The position numbers and the translations under genes are program-made. From Gp1-AA133 sp963850425 (GTDB taxonomy: Bacteria > Acidobacteriota > Terriglobia > Terriglobales > Acidobacteriaceae), in NCBI GenBank assembly GCA_963850425.1, contig CAWKLF010000001.1, forward strand, positions 1,612,001 to 1,676,000: DNA of 64,000 bases, written 5' to 3'. Every line of letters begins with the position of its first letter. Positions within the stretch are counted from its first letter, which is position 1. The notes below the pieces were generated by a model. The model ran no database searches, was not told where the DNA came from, and worked only from the letters and a program-made list of their open reading frames with translations. Positions 10,301 through 18,983 of this stretch are shown piece after piece.

Positions 10301-10408
10301 AAGGGGCAGGATCGCAATTACGCGCTGTTGGGGGATCTTAATACTCGACCTCGGACCACCTACCTGGCTGAAGTTCGCAACCCTAACCCCGAACTGGAGC
10401 GCAGTTAA
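7397..10408 (+). CDS. actB: Alternative complex III subunit ActB, molybdopterin-oxidoreductase-like plus Fe-S protein
   Basis: A 1003-residue fusion. Around residues 85-105 lies a twin-arginine-type signal (SRRGFLQLMGASLAMAG, then a Cys). A large domain related to molybdopterin oxidoreductases follows, and then a ferredoxin-like domain near the C-terminus. The Fe-S cysteine clusters are CVGCNNCIVAC, CMHCENAPCEVVC, CVGTRYCSDNC and CTYC with CQQSC. This B1/B2 fusion is the usual ActB architecture; in studied complexes the Mo-type domain has lost its cofactor. The subunit links quinol-oxidising membrane subunits to cytochrome subunits. The ATG at 7397 is chosen because upstream sequence in frame overlaps actA. 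The gap from actA is 43 bp. Confidence 0.94.
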   Translation: MEDLQNKTRREERSAGSGQVPSASSGPDVCPSKKLDRAAVESQIRQTTGPEYWRSLEELAGTPEFQEMLHREFPKGASEWVESVSRRGFLQLMGASLAMAGMTGCTKLPLEPIVPYVRQPEDVIPGRARFYATAVTLSGYANPVVVESHLGRPTKIEGNDKHPASLGGTDVFTQAALLGMYDPDRSQTITRLGEVNSWSAFVRETKGPLAVQKGLGGAGIRILTQTISSPTLADQLRAFLKIYPQAKWHVYEPVNRDNVLEGAKLAFGQPVETRYDFTKADVIVSLDADFLYAGYPGNTRYIRDFVSRRNPDKNMSRFYAIESTPTSTGAKADHRLPVRANEIEKFARNLFKTIGPDLASHKGSSLIVPGEHQPPVVHALAHALNAELDNVGKTVFYTDPVDANPVNQTESLRDLIADMRAGKVDLLVIMGGNPIYDAPADLGFADALKSSNISLRIHHGLYQNETSEYCQWHVNETHSLESWSDARAYDGTVSIVQPLIAPLYAGKSAHELVSALAGVSDATGYDLVRAYWQKQHAGADFEDFWRKSLHDGWVEGTAYAPKAVSAKEAPSLQGAAADPNSVEINFRRDPSVYDGRFANNGWLQELPKPMSKLTWDNAVLVGPKMAEREGLKTEDMVTLELNGRKISGPVWVQAGHPDNSVTVYLGYGRTRAGRAGTGAGFDAYPLRTTAAPWFATGGKLTKSGTTYKLASTQGYQTMDTPDGERRPLVRETTLEEYQKERRFAQEDQVPRELTLYPNIDYSKQQYAWGMAIDLNSCVGCNNCIVACQAENNIAVVGKEQVVRGRHMHWLRVDAYYQGDRDHPKAFFQPVPCMHCENAPCEVVCPVGATVHSTEGLNDMVYNRCVGTRYCSDNCPYKVRRFNFLLFQDWETQQYKMMRNPDVTVRSRGVMEKCTYCVQRIAEHRIDSERADQSIKDDGSLQTACQQSCPAGAIIFGNINDPNSQVAKLKGQDRNYALLGDLNTRPRTTYLAEVRNPNPELERS

Positions 10409-10411
10409 GCC

Positions 10412-11791
10412 ATGGCTGAGCGCATGGACGACGTCACAGTCGCGAACCGAAAGGCCCCGGTGATCGAGCCCGGGTACACGTTCGGTACGGTGACCGACAA
10501 GATCAGCTCAATCGTGCTGAACCGGCCGACGTCGACAGGATGGTTCATCGGCTTCGGGATCGGGTTCATGATCACCATGATGCTGCTGTTCGCCCTGGGC
10601 TACCTGTTTGCGAAAGGCGTTGGCATCTGGGGCATCAACATCCCGGTCGGTTGGGGCTTTGCCATCGTTAATTTCGTGTGGTGGATTGGCATCGGCCATG
10701 CGGGCACGCTGATCTCCGCCATTCTGTTGTTGCTGCGCCAGTCGTGGCGGAACTCGATCAACCGCTTTGCGGAAGCTATGACACTGTTTGCGGTAGCCGC
10801 TGCGGGAATTTTCCCATTGGTCCATACCGGGCGCCCGTGGCTGGCCTATTGGCTGGTGCCGTATCCAAACACGATGCAGTACTGGCCCCAGTTCCGGAGC
10901 CCGCTGGTCTGGGACGTGTTTGCGGTCTCAACCTACTTCACGATTTCTCTGCTTTTCTGGTTCGTGGGGTTGATCCCTGATTTGGCTACGCTGCGCGACC
11001 GCGCCGAGAATCGCTGGGCCCAGATGATCTACGGCATGTTGGCCATGGGGTGGCGAGGTTCCGCGCGGCACTGGCATCGCTACGAGACGATGTATCTTTT
11101 GCTGGCCGGCTTGGCGACACCGCTGGTGCTTTCGGTTCATACCGTAGTCAGCTTCGACTTCGCGATCGGCATCATACCCGGCTGGCATACGACCATCTTC
11201 CCGCCGTACTTCGTCGCGGGCGCCATATATTCGGGCTTCGCCATGGTCCTCATGCTGGCGATCCCGATTCGGAAGATTTATGGCCTGGAAGACTTCATCA
11301 CCGATCGCCACTTGCAGAACTCCGCCAAGGTCATGCTTGCGACCGGCTGGATCGTCGCCTATGGATACGGGATCGAAGCCTTCATGGGGTGGTACAGCGG
11401 CAATCGCAATGACAGCTTCCTGATGTGGAACCGGCTACACGGGCCGTACGCGTTGCTGTACTGGTCACTGTTGCTCTGCAACATCTTTATTCCCCAGGTG
11501 CTCTGGATTCGGAAGCTGCGGACGAGCCCGGTCGGGTTGTTCTTCATCTCGCTGGTCATCCTGGTGGGAATGTGGCTGGAGCGCTTCGTCATCGTCGTGA
11601 TGAGCTTGCACCGTGACTTCCTGACCTCATCCTGGGGCATGTACTACCCGACCCGCTGGGACTGGATGACCTTCATCGGAACCATCGGCATGTTCCTGAC
11701 TGCCATGTTCCTGTTTGTGCGCATCCTGCCCATGATCTCCATCTTTGAGATGCGCACCTTGCTGCCGGAGGCGGAGGTGAAGCCCGAATGA
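10412..11791 (+). CDS. actC: Alternative complex III subunit ActC, NrfD-like integral membrane protein
   Basis: A 459-residue polytopic protein of the NrfD/PsrC type. Many long hydrophobic helices are visible (for example GFGIGFMITMMLLFALGYLF, MFLTAMFLFVRILPMI). In alternative complex III, ActC forms one of two quinone-interacting membrane subunits. It starts 3 bp after the actB stop and shares a 4-bp ATGA overlap with actD, indicating translational coupling. Confidence 0.94.
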   Translation: MAERMDDVTVANRKAPVIEPGYTFGTVTDKISSIVLNRPTSTGWFIGFGIGFMITMMLLFALGYLFAKGVGIWGINIPVGWGFAIVNFVWWIGIGHAGTLISAILLLLRQSWRNSINRFAEAMTLFAVAAAGIFPLVHTGRPWLAYWLVPYPNTMQYWPQFRSPLVWDVFAVSTYFTISLLFWFVGLIPDLATLRDRAENRWAQMIYGMLAMGWRGSARHWHRYETMYLLLAGLATPLVLSVHTVVSFDFAIGIIPGWHTTIFPPYFVAGAIYSGFAMVLMLAIPIRKIYGLEDFITDRHLQNSAKVMLATGWIVAYGYGIEAFMGWYSGNRNDSFLMWNRLHGPYALLYWSLLLCNIFIPQVLWIRKLRTSPVGLFFISLVILVGMWLERFVIVVMSLHRDFLTSSWGMYYPTRWDWMTFIGTIGMFLTAMFLFVRILPMISIFEMRTLLPEAEVKPE

Positions 11792-12324
11792 AAACCACCC
11801 GCATCTATGGCATGCTGGCCGAATTTGATTCGGCGAGCGACCTGGTGGCAGCTGCTCGCAAGACGCATGAAGCCGGCTACCGCAAGATCGACGCCTACAG
11901 CCCCTTCCCGATCGAGGAACTCGCCGAGGCGATTGGGTTCCACAAGAATCGCGTGCCGCTGGTCACTCTGATTGGCGGCTTGCTCGGAGGCGTGGGCGCA
12001 TACTTCATGCAGTACTGGATGAACGTGGACAGCTACCCGGTGATCATTGGCGGGAAGCCCTATCATTCCTGGCCTGCATTCATCGTTGTAACTTTTGAGA
12101 TGACCATTCTGTTCGGCGGAATTTTCGCCGTGCTCGGCATGCTGGCATTGAACGGACTGCCGATGCCATATCACCCGGTGTTCAACGTCCCGCGCTTCGC
12201 CATGGCCACCAAGGACCGTTTCTTCCTGATCGTGTTTTCGACCGATCCCAAATACACTCCCTCGGGAACGAAACAGTTTCTGGAAAGCCTGGTACCGCGC
12301 TCGATCTCGGAGGTGCCGAGTTGA
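11788..12324 (+). CDS. actD: Alternative complex III subunit ActD (DUF3341)
   Basis: A 178-residue protein with a soluble N-terminal region (IYGMLAEFDSASDLVAAARK) and two central membrane helices (about residues 60-80 and 95-120), the DUF3341 layout. The SPFPIEEL segment is typical of the family. It is a structural membrane subunit with no known cofactor. Overlaps with actC (ATGA) and actE (stop and start nearly coincide) place it firmly in the operon. Confidence 0.93.
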   Translation: MKTTRIYGMLAEFDSASDLVAAARKTHEAGYRKIDAYSPFPIEELAEAIGFHKNRVPLVTLIGGLLGGVGAYFMQYWMNVDSYPVIIGGKPYHSWPAFIVVTFEMTILFGGIFAVLGMLALNGLPMPYHPVFNVPRFAMATKDRFFLIVFSTDPKYTPSGTKQFLESLVPRSISEVPS

Positions 12325-12968
12325 TGAGGCGCCTTCAGAAGATTGCTCCCTTCGCACTCGTCATGCTGCTGGCCGGTTGCCGTATCGATATGCACGTGCA
12401 GCCCCGGGAGAATCCGCTGTCGAAAAGTGATTTCTTCGCGGACCACCGTTCTGCGCGTCCGACCGTGGAAGGGACCGTGGCCCGCGGAGAGTTGCACGCG
12501 GATAAGTATTTCTATACGGGCAAGCTGGGGAACAATCCTGGCGATTACATGCCCTTTGCGGTGACGCGCGACGATCTGGCGCGCGGCCAAGTTCGCTTCA
12601 ACATCTACTGTGCGCCGTGCCACTCCCGGCTGGGAGATGGCAATGGCTATGTTCCGTCGCGTGGATTTGCTCGCAAGCCGCCCTCGTTTCATATCGACCG
12701 GCTGGAGAAGGCGCCGGTGGGCTACATCTACGGCGTGATCACCGAAGGTTTCGGAATCATGCCCGACTACTCGTCGCAGATTCCGCCGGACGATCGATGG
12801 CGGATTGTGGCCTACATTCGTGCGCTTCAGTTGAGCCAGCATGCAACGCAGGCCGATGCCGCCGGTCACCCGGTTCCGTCGCCGGCTCCCGCGTTGCTGG
12901 ATCCGGGCACGGGAGCGACCTTGCCGCGCGTCCAGCCCGCGGAGCCCGCCCGCGAGGAGTCCAAATGA
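12324..12968 (+). CDS. actE: Alternative complex III subunit ActE, monoheme cytochrome c lipoprotein
   Basis: A 214-residue protein with a lipoprotein signal (residues 1-20, lipobox LLAGC) and one heme-c motif, CAPCH, at about residue 98. The likely axial Met is in ITEGFGIMPDY. It relays electrons from ActA/ActB toward the oxidase. GGAGG at 12309-12313 supports the ATG at 12324, which overlaps the actD stop as TGATG; a TTG at 12321 is less likely. The stop overlaps actF by 4 bp. Confidence 0.92.
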   Translation: MRRLQKIAPFALVMLLAGCRIDMHVQPRENPLSKSDFFADHRSARPTVEGTVARGELHADKYFYTGKLGNNPGDYMPFAVTRDDLARGQVRFNIYCAPCHSRLGDGNGYVPSRGFARKPPSFHIDRLEKAPVGYIYGVITEGFGIMPDYSSQIPPDDRWRIVAYIRALQLSQHATQADAAGHPVPSPAPALLDPGTGATLPRVQPAEPAREESK

Positions 12969-14185
12969 GCACCACGCACATGACCAACCTGGACCTCTCG
13001 GCGCCTCCGATCATCAAGCAGATCGGCCGGCGGTCGCTCGTCATTGGCGCGATATGTTCGGTGATCGCGATCGGGCTGGGCTTCGCGAGTCCACAGGTCT
13101 TTTTCCGCGGCTACCTGGTTTCGTTCATGGACTGGCTGGGCATCTGCCTGGGTTCCATGGTGATCCTGATGGTTCGCCATCTGACCGGTGGTGGGTGGGG
13201 CATGGTGATTCGCCGCATCCTGGGCGCAGCGATGCGGACCGTGCCGTTGATGTTTGTTTTCTTCCTTCCTATTGCGTTCCTCGGCGTCCCGAAGCTCTAT
13301 CCGTGGGCGATGCCGCTCGAGTCGATCGCGAACCCGACCATCCGCGAGCATCTGGCGAAGAACAAATTCGTGACGAGCGGTTACCTGAATGTGCACGGGT
13401 TCATCATTCGGGCGATCATTTACTTCGCGATCTGGGCACTGCTGTCATACCTGTTGACCCGCTGGTCGAAGGAACAGGACTCTCCGCCCGTGCGCGATAA
13501 CAGCTTGCGCTTCAAGGTCATCAGCGGGCCAGGCATCATCTTGTATGCCTTCACCATCTCTTTTGCCGCTATCGACTGGGTGATGTCGATGGATCCTACG
13601 TGGATTTCGACGATCTACGGATTGCTGTTTGTGGCGGGGGAATTGATCTCGGCGTTGTGCTTCGCGGTGGTCATCGAGCGGATTCTCTTCAAGTACAAGC
13701 CAATGTCACTGCTGCTGCGGCCTGACTTCGTTCACGATCACGGCAAGTTCATGCTGACGTTCGTGATGATCTGGGCCTACTTCTCGTTTTCGCAGTGGCT
13801 AATCATCTGGGCCGGTAACCTTCCGGAAGAGATCACCTGGTACATCCGGCGACTAAACGGCGGCTGGGGATACGTTGGACTTTTCCTCGTGATCTTCCAG
13901 TTTTTCGTGCCGTTCGCCCTGCTGCTGTCGAGGCAATTGAAGCGCGACATCACGAAGCTGGTCTGGCTGGCGGTATGGCTGATCATCGTGCGCTACGTGG
14001 ATTTGTTCTGGCTAGTCGAACCGAATTTCTCGACCACGTTCCACGTGTCCTGGGCGGACCTTCTTATTCCCTTCGGCATGGGCGGTTTGTGGCTCGCTTA
14101 CTTCTGCCACAACCTGAGTTCAAAGCCGCTTCTGCCCGCTTACGATGTGTATGCGAAACAAGTGTTGGAGCCCGAGCATGAGTGA
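12965..14185 (+). CDS. actF: Alternative complex III subunit ActF, second NrfD-like membrane protein
   Basis: The 406-residue polytopic protein is shorter than ActC but of the same NrfD-like type, with about ten hydrophobic helices. Family-like stretches include ISFAAIDWVMSMDPTW and GKFMLTFVMIWAYFSFSQW. It is probably the second quinone-side membrane subunit. The ATG at 12965 overlaps the actE stop (ATGA). The longer frame from 12617 is an artefact reading through actE. The next gene starts 8 bp inside its 3' end. Confidence 0.92.
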   Translation: MSTTHMTNLDLSAPPIIKQIGRRSLVIGAICSVIAIGLGFASPQVFFRGYLVSFMDWLGICLGSMVILMVRHLTGGGWGMVIRRILGAAMRTVPLMFVFFLPIAFLGVPKLYPWAMPLESIANPTIREHLAKNKFVTSGYLNVHGFIIRAIIYFAIWALLSYLLTRWSKEQDSPPVRDNSLRFKVISGPGIILYAFTISFAAIDWVMSMDPTWISTIYGLLFVAGELISALCFAVVIERILFKYKPMSLLLRPDFVHDHGKFMLTFVMIWAYFSFSQWLIIWAGNLPEEITWYIRRLNGGWGYVGLFLVIFQFFVPFALLLSRQLKRDITKLVWLAVWLIIVRYVDLFWLVEPNFSTTFHVSWADLLIPFGMGGLWLAYFCHNLSSKPLLPAYDVYAKQVLEPEHE

Positions 14186-14696
14186 AGAGAAGATCGGCGG
14201 GCATAACCCGGATACGGGCTTTGAGCAGGAAGACCTCAGCCCGCAAGGCGTCTTTTACTTCATGGGTGGAGTGGTAGTACTCGGCGTGGTCATCTATTTC
14301 ATCCTGTCCGGAATGTATCGCTATCTCGACAACTACGATCGCACGCACCAGCCGCCGGCGAATCCAATGGCGGCGACGACCGGCATTGATCCGCAGACGA
14401 TGACGTATCCGCAGATCCAGGGCCAGGTGCAGAACACATTCCCAAAGCCAGTGCTCGAATACAGCGAGCAGACGCAATATACCGAGGAGTTGAAGAAGCA
14501 GAACGAGGTCCTGGAAAGCTACGACTGGGTCGATCAGAACAACGGCGTCGTCCGCATCCCGATCGATCGCGCCATGGATCTGGTGGCGCAACGCGGACTG
14601 CCGGTGTTGCCCGAAAGCCAAGCCGCTGGCGCGAACAGTGTTGACAAGGGAAAGGGAGGCAAGATGGCGAAGGCGCCCGCTCCCGCCAACAAATAA
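14178..14696 (+). CDS. Single-pass membrane protein of the act/cox operon, function unknown
   Basis: A 172-residue protein with one clear membrane helix (VFYFMGGVVVLGVVIYFILS, about residues 25-45). A hydrophilic, Pro/Gln-rich region follows, ending in a Lys/Ala/Pro tail. The segment YDWVDQNNGVVRIPIDRAMDLVA is well ordered and resembles stretches found in small proteins of acidobacterial oxidase operons. There are no heme motifs or metal-binding clusters. It overlaps actF by 8 bp and precedes sco, so it is probably an accessory or assembly subunit of the ActABCDEF-caa3 system. I do not recognise a named family with certainty. Confidence 0.8.
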   Translation: MSEEKIGGHNPDTGFEQEDLSPQGVFYFMGGVVVLGVVIYFILSGMYRYLDNYDRTHQPPANPMAATTGIDPQTMTYPQIQGQVQNTFPKPVLEYSEQTQYTEELKKQNEVLESYDWVDQNNGVVRIPIDRAMDLVAQRGLPVLPESQAAGANSVDKGKGGKMAKAPAPANK

Positions 14697-14780
14697 TAAA
14701 AAGGCTGTAAGAATCGGGCGCGTCAGCGCTGCGTAACGCAAACGGAAGTCCCAGCAGGAATTGGAAACGAAAGGTTGGCA

Positions 14781-15635
14781 GTGAGCAATATCTTCACAAT
14801 TCGAATCATGGCCGCGACGCTGCTTTTGGCAGCGTCCGCTTTCGGACAGGGCATGACAAGCGGCATCATGTCGCCGCCGGCGAACGTTCGTCCGCCAGGA
14901 TTAAAGAACGTCGGTATTCAGCAGAACCTCAACCAGCAAATCCCGGCTGACTTGTCCTTCACCGATGACCTGGGCCGTCCGGCGAGGCTTAGCGACTACT
15001 TCGGCAAGAAGCCGCTGATTCTGAACCTGGTCTACTACAGCTGCCCGATGCTCTGTGGGGAAGTGCTCAGCGGCTTGGAACATTCGCTCCGCATGATGAA
15101 GTTCGATGTCGGCAACGAATTCGACGTCATCACCGTGAGTTTCGATCCAAGCGAAACACCCGAGATGGCGGCAAAAAAGAAGGCCGAGTTTCTTAAGCGC
15201 TACAAACGCGAGGGTGCTGAGCGGGGTTGGCATTTTCTGGTAGGGAAGCAGGACTCCATCGACGCGCTGACCAAGGCGGCCGGGTTCCAGTACCAGTATG
15301 ACCAGAAGACCAAGCAATTCGCTCACGCGACCGCGATCATGGTGCTGACGCCCGAAGGCAAGATCGCGCAGTACTACTACGGCGTGGAATATCCGCCGAA
15401 AGATCTGCGGCTCGGCCTGGTGCAGGCGGGGCAGGGCAAGATCGGCAACCTGGTCGACCAGTTGCTGCTCTATTGCTATCACTACGATCCGGAGGCGGGA
15501 AAGTACAGCGCTACCATTCTGCGCGTGCTGCGCCTGGCCGGCGTTGCGACGATGTTGTGTCTGGGAACCCTGGTTTTCGTAATGATTCGCCGTGGTCCGG
15601 CACACGGCAATCCGGGAGCGGGACGGGCTGATTAA
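14781..15635 (+). CDS. SCO1/SenC-type copper chaperone
   Basis: A 284-residue thioredoxin-fold protein with an N-terminal signal or anchor (IRIMAATLLLAASAFG). The SCO copper motif CPMLC is present, and the third ligand His is likely in FAHATAIMVLTPEG. A C-terminal membrane helix (VLRLAGVATMLCLGTLVFVM) is also seen. It inserts copper into the CuA site of cytochrome oxidase subunit II, encoded directly downstream. The GTG at 14781 is preferred because GAAAGG lies about 7 nt upstream; the TTG at 14775 would abut that site. Confidence 0.9.
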   Translation: MSNIFTIRIMAATLLLAASAFGQGMTSGIMSPPANVRPPGLKNVGIQQNLNQQIPADLSFTDDLGRPARLSDYFGKKPLILNLVYYSCPMLCGEVLSGLEHSLRMMKFDVGNEFDVITVSFDPSETPEMAAKKKAEFLKRYKREGAERGWHFLVGKQDSIDALTKAAGFQYQYDQKTKQFAHATAIMVLTPEGKIAQYYYGVEYPPKDLRLGLVQAGQGKIGNLVDQLLLYCYHYDPEAGKYSATILRVLRLAGVATMLCLGTLVFVMIRRGPAHGNPGAGRAD

Positions 15636-15637
15636 CT

Positions 15638-16612
15638 ATGTTTGAGAACATGCCACTTTGGCCGGCACGCGCCTCGACCATGGCGAACAACGTCGACGCG
15701 CTCTACATTTTCCTGCTGGTCGTTTCGGCGATGATGACCGTGTTGATCTTTACCATGGTCGTCTTTTTCGCCGTCCGCTACCGGAAGCGTCCCGGCGAGC
15801 GTGCTGAGCAGATCGACGGCTCGCATGCGCTCGAAATTACCTGGTCGGTGATTCCGTTCTGCGTATTCATGGTGTTTTTCGTCTGGGGCGCTAAGCTGTA
15901 CTTCAATGAACGCAGGCCGCCCCAGAACTCCGCCGAGGTTTACACCGTCGCCAAGCAGTGGATGTGGAAGTTTGAGCACATGGAGGGGCAGCGCGAGATC
16001 AACGAACTGCACGTGCCGGTTGGACGCGACGTCAAGATGATCATGACGTCCCAGGACGTGATTCACAGCTTTTACGTGCCCGCGTTCCGCATCAAGCAGG
16101 ATGTGCTTCCCGGCCGGTATACGGTGGCGTGGTTTCATCCCACCAAGCCCGGTACCTATCACCTTTTTTGCGCGGAGTACTGCGGGACCATGCATTCCGG
16201 GATGATCGGTTCGGTGGTGGTGATGGAGCCCAAGGACTACGAGGCGTGGATGGGCGGCGGAGGCAGCCAACCACTGGCGGTCACGGGCGAGAAACTGTTT
16301 TCGGAACTGGGTTGCGTGACCTGCCACCGCAGCGATACCCAGGGGCGCGGCCCCAACCTGGTCGGCTTGTTCGGCAAGCCGGTTCTTCTGGAAGACGGCC
16401 GCACCGTGGGTGCAGACGAAAATTATCTGCGTGAATCGATTCTGCAACCGACCGCGAAGATCGTGAATGGATTCAAGCCGATCATGCCGACGTTCCAGGG
16501 ACAGATCAGCGACGAGCAACTGAATGCGCTGGTGGCTTATGTGAAATCGCTGGGGCAGCCGGCGAATCCGGCGGCCGGACGCAACATGGCTACCGCGACC
16601 ACGCAACCGTAA
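15638..16612 (+). CDS. coxB: Cytochrome c oxidase subunit II with fused cytochrome c domain (caa3 type)
   Basis: 324 residues. Two N-terminal membrane helices precede a cupredoxin CuA domain, with ligands in DVIHSFYVPAF and CAEYCGTMHSGM. A C-terminal cytochrome c domain follows, with CVTCH at about residue 228 and a likely Met ligand in FKPIMPTF. The fused heme-c domain marks a caa3 oxidase, which can take electrons directly from alternative complex III. It begins 2 bp after sco. Confidence 0.96.
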   Translation: MFENMPLWPARASTMANNVDALYIFLLVVSAMMTVLIFTMVVFFAVRYRKRPGERAEQIDGSHALEITWSVIPFCVFMVFFVWGAKLYFNERRPPQNSAEVYTVAKQWMWKFEHMEGQREINELHVPVGRDVKMIMTSQDVIHSFYVPAFRIKQDVLPGRYTVAWFHPTKPGTYHLFCAEYCGTMHSGMIGSVVVMEPKDYEAWMGGGGSQPLAVTGEKLFSELGCVTCHRSDTQGRGPNLVGLFGKPVLLEDGRTVGADENYLRESILQPTAKIVNGFKPIMPTFQGQISDEQLNALVAYVKSLGQPANPAAGRNMATATTQP

Positions 16613-16630
16613 GAATTTCAGGTGACGAGC

Positions 16631-18277
16631 ATGGCAACTGCAGTATTGGAATCCGCCGAGCGCGAAACTTACTTGAACCGGGAGTACGGCATCAAGTCGT
16701 GGCTCTTGACGGTCGACCACAAGCGTATCGCCTTGCTGTACCTCATGGGGATCACGTTTTTCTTTTTTGTCGGCGGCTTCTTCGCATTGTTGATCCGGCT
16801 GGAATTGCTGACTCCGGCAGGCGACCTGGTGCAGGCCGATAGCTATAACAAGCTGTTCACGATGCATGGCCAGGTAATGGTTTTCTTTTTCCTGATTCCC
16901 GCCGTGCCGGCCGTGCTCGGCAATTTTCTGATCCCCATCATGATCGGCGCCAAGGACCTGGCTTTCCCGCGCATCAACCTGCTGAGCTGGTACCTGTACA
17001 TCATTGGCGGCGTCTTGATGGTTTACACCATTCTGAATGGAGGAGTGGATACGGGCTGGACGTTCTACACGCCGCTCAGCACTGAGTTTCTGAAGACGAA
17101 CGTCGTAACCGCGGCGCTGGCGGTATTTGTATCCGGCTTCTCTTCGATTCTTACCGGCCTGAATTTCATCGTCACGACTCACCGGATGCGTGCGCCAGGC
17201 ATGACCTGGAATCGGCTGCCGTTGTTCGTGTGGGCGCACTATGCAACCAGCATCATCCAGGTGCTGGGAACGCCCGTGGTTGCGATTGCCATCGTGCTGG
17301 TAGCGCTGGAGCGTGTGTTCCACCTGGGCATTTTCAATCCTGCCCTGGGCGGCGACCCGCTTTTGTTCCAACACCTGTTCTGGTTCTATTCGCATCCCGC
17401 GGTTTACATCATGATTTTGCCGGGCATGGGAATCATCAGCGAGATTGTGTGCTGCTTCTCGCGCAAGCGCGTGTTTGGCTACAAGGCGATGGCGCTCGCC
17501 TTGCTCGGCATTGCCGTGGTGGGATTTCTGGTTTGGGCGCACCACATGTTTGTGGCAGGTATTTCCCTGTACGCCGCACTGATCTTTTCGTTCTTGAGCT
17601 ACTTCGTCGCAGTTCCCTCCGCCATCAAGGTCTTCAACTGGACCTCCACCATGTACAAGGGGTCCATTACCTACCAGACTCCGATGCTTTACGCCTTTGG
17701 CTTCATCGGGCTGTTCACGATGGGAGGATTGACGGGGCTGTTTCTGGCTTGCCTCGGCATTGATGTGCACGTTACCGACACGTATTTCGTCGTCGCGCAC
17801 TTCCACTACATCATGGTGGGTGGCATGGTTATGGCTTATCTGGGCGGGATGCATTTCTGGTGGCCGAAGATTTCCGGACGCATGTATCCCGAAGGTTGGG
17901 GGAGGCTGGCAGCGTTACTGGTCTTTGTCGGGTTCAACCTGACATTCTTCCCGCAATTTATTCTCGGGTACATGGGGATGCCGCGCCGGTACTGGGATTA
18001 CTCCCATTCGCCGGAGTTCCAGATCCTGAACGTGCTCTCAACTGCAGGCGCCACGATTCTTGCCGTCGGCTATTTGCTGCCCATGGTCTATTTCCTGTGG
18101 TCGATGCGCTATGGCAAGCCCGCGCCCGACAATCCATGGAATGCCGCTGGATTGGAGTGGATGATTCCGTCTCCGCCCACCACGTTCAACTTTGAAGAGC
18201 AGCCGGTCGTAACCTGGGAAGCGTACAACTACGACGAACTCGACCAGCGCAGGGAGGAGGTCCCCGTTGCACACTAG
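16631..18277 (+). CDS. coxA: Cytochrome c oxidase subunit I (heme-copper oxidase, A type)
   Basis: 548 residues with about twelve membrane helices. Heme and copper ligands are visible: the low-spin heme His in FTMHGQVM, the His-Tyr crosslink site in SHPAVYIMILPGMG, the CuB pair in WAHHMF, and the two heme ligands in HFHYIMVGG. It is the catalytic O2-reducing, proton-pumping subunit. AGGTGA at 16620-16625 sits just before the ATG at 16631; the GTG at 16622 is less likely. The 3' end overlaps coxC by 11 bp. Confidence 0.97.
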   Translation: MATAVLESAERETYLNREYGIKSWLLTVDHKRIALLYLMGITFFFFVGGFFALLIRLELLTPAGDLVQADSYNKLFTMHGQVMVFFFLIPAVPAVLGNFLIPIMIGAKDLAFPRINLLSWYLYIIGGVLMVYTILNGGVDTGWTFYTPLSTEFLKTNVVTAALAVFVSGFSSILTGLNFIVTTHRMRAPGMTWNRLPLFVWAHYATSIIQVLGTPVVAIAIVLVALERVFHLGIFNPALGGDPLLFQHLFWFYSHPAVYIMILPGMGIISEIVCCFSRKRVFGYKAMALALLGIAVVGFLVWAHHMFVAGISLYAALIFSFLSYFVAVPSAIKVFNWTSTMYKGSITYQTPMLYAFGFIGLFTMGGLTGLFLACLGIDVHVTDTYFVVAHFHYIMVGGMVMAYLGGMHFWWPKISGRMYPEGWGRLAALLVFVGFNLTFFPQFILGYMGMPRRYWDYSHSPEFQILNVLSTAGATILAVGYLLPMVYFLWSMRYGKPAPDNPWNAAGLEWMIPSPPTTFNFEEQPVVTWEAYNYDELDQRREEVPVAH

Positions 18278-18977
18278 CCCGCCGGCCGCGGTTGAGGGAG
18301 AAGCCCACCAGAACCCTGCCCTCCTGCATCACTTTGCAACCGAGGAACAGCAGAAGAATGCCGCCAGTCTCGGCATGTGGATCTTCCTGATCACCGAAAT
18401 CATGTTTTTCGGGGGGATGTTCTGCGCCTACCTGGTGTACCGCTTCTGGTACTTCGGAGATTTTGCGGCGGGCAGTTCAAGTCTTAACCTCACGCTGGGC
18501 ACCGTGAATACGATCGTGCTCATTGGTTCCAGCTTGACGGTCGCCATGGCAGTCCGTTGCGCGCAGGTGGGCAAGCAGAAAGCCGTCGTCGTCTACTTGC
18601 TGCTTACCCTGATCCTTGGCCTGGCTTTTCTTGGTATCAAGGCCAAAGAATATAAAGATAAGTTTGACGAACACCACATCCCCGGCGAGGCCGCCTTTCA
18701 CCTGGAAGGCCATGTGCCGCGGCACCCCGATATTCCCGTCAACCAGCAGCACGCGCAGATTTATTTTTCGCTCTATTTCGCGATGACGGGCATGCACGCC
18801 TTGCACATGATCATCGGTGTTGGGCTGTTTGTTTTCTTGACGTACAAAGCCCACAAGGGTGTCTACCATCCGGGCTACTACACCCCACTTGAAAACGCAG
18901 GGCTGTACTGGCACTTTGTCGATATCGTATGGATTTATCTATTTCCCTTGCTGTACCTGATCGACCGTCATCCGTGA
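18267..18977 (+). CDS. coxC: Cytochrome c oxidase subunit III
   Basis: 236 residues with the subunit III helix pattern, including LGMWIFLITEIMFFGGMFCA, FYFSLYFAMTGMHALHM as coded near residues 165-180, and ENAGLYWHFVDIVWIYLFPL. It supports proton uptake and stability of subunit I. The start is a TTG at 18267 with a strong AGGGAGGAGG site 6 nt upstream. It lies inside the end of coxA, so translation is coupled. Confidence 0.94.
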   Translation: MHTSPPAAVEGEAHQNPALLHHFATEEQQKNAASLGMWIFLITEIMFFGGMFCAYLVYRFWYFGDFAAGSSSLNLTLGTVNTIVLIGSSLTVAMAVRCAQVGKQKAVVVYLLLTLILGLAFLGIKAKEYKDKFDEHHIPGEAAFHLEGHVPRHPDIPVNQQHAQIYFSLYFAMTGMHALHMIIGVGLFVFLTYKAHKGVYHPGYYTPLENAGLYWHFVDIVWIYLFPLLYLIDRHP

Positions 18978-18983
18978 GGCGCA

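Noticed and set aside
15632..17854. 740-residue minus-strand open frame opposite coxB and coxA
   Set aside because: It mirrors the strong cox genes, has no motif, and is a typical GC-rich antisense frame.
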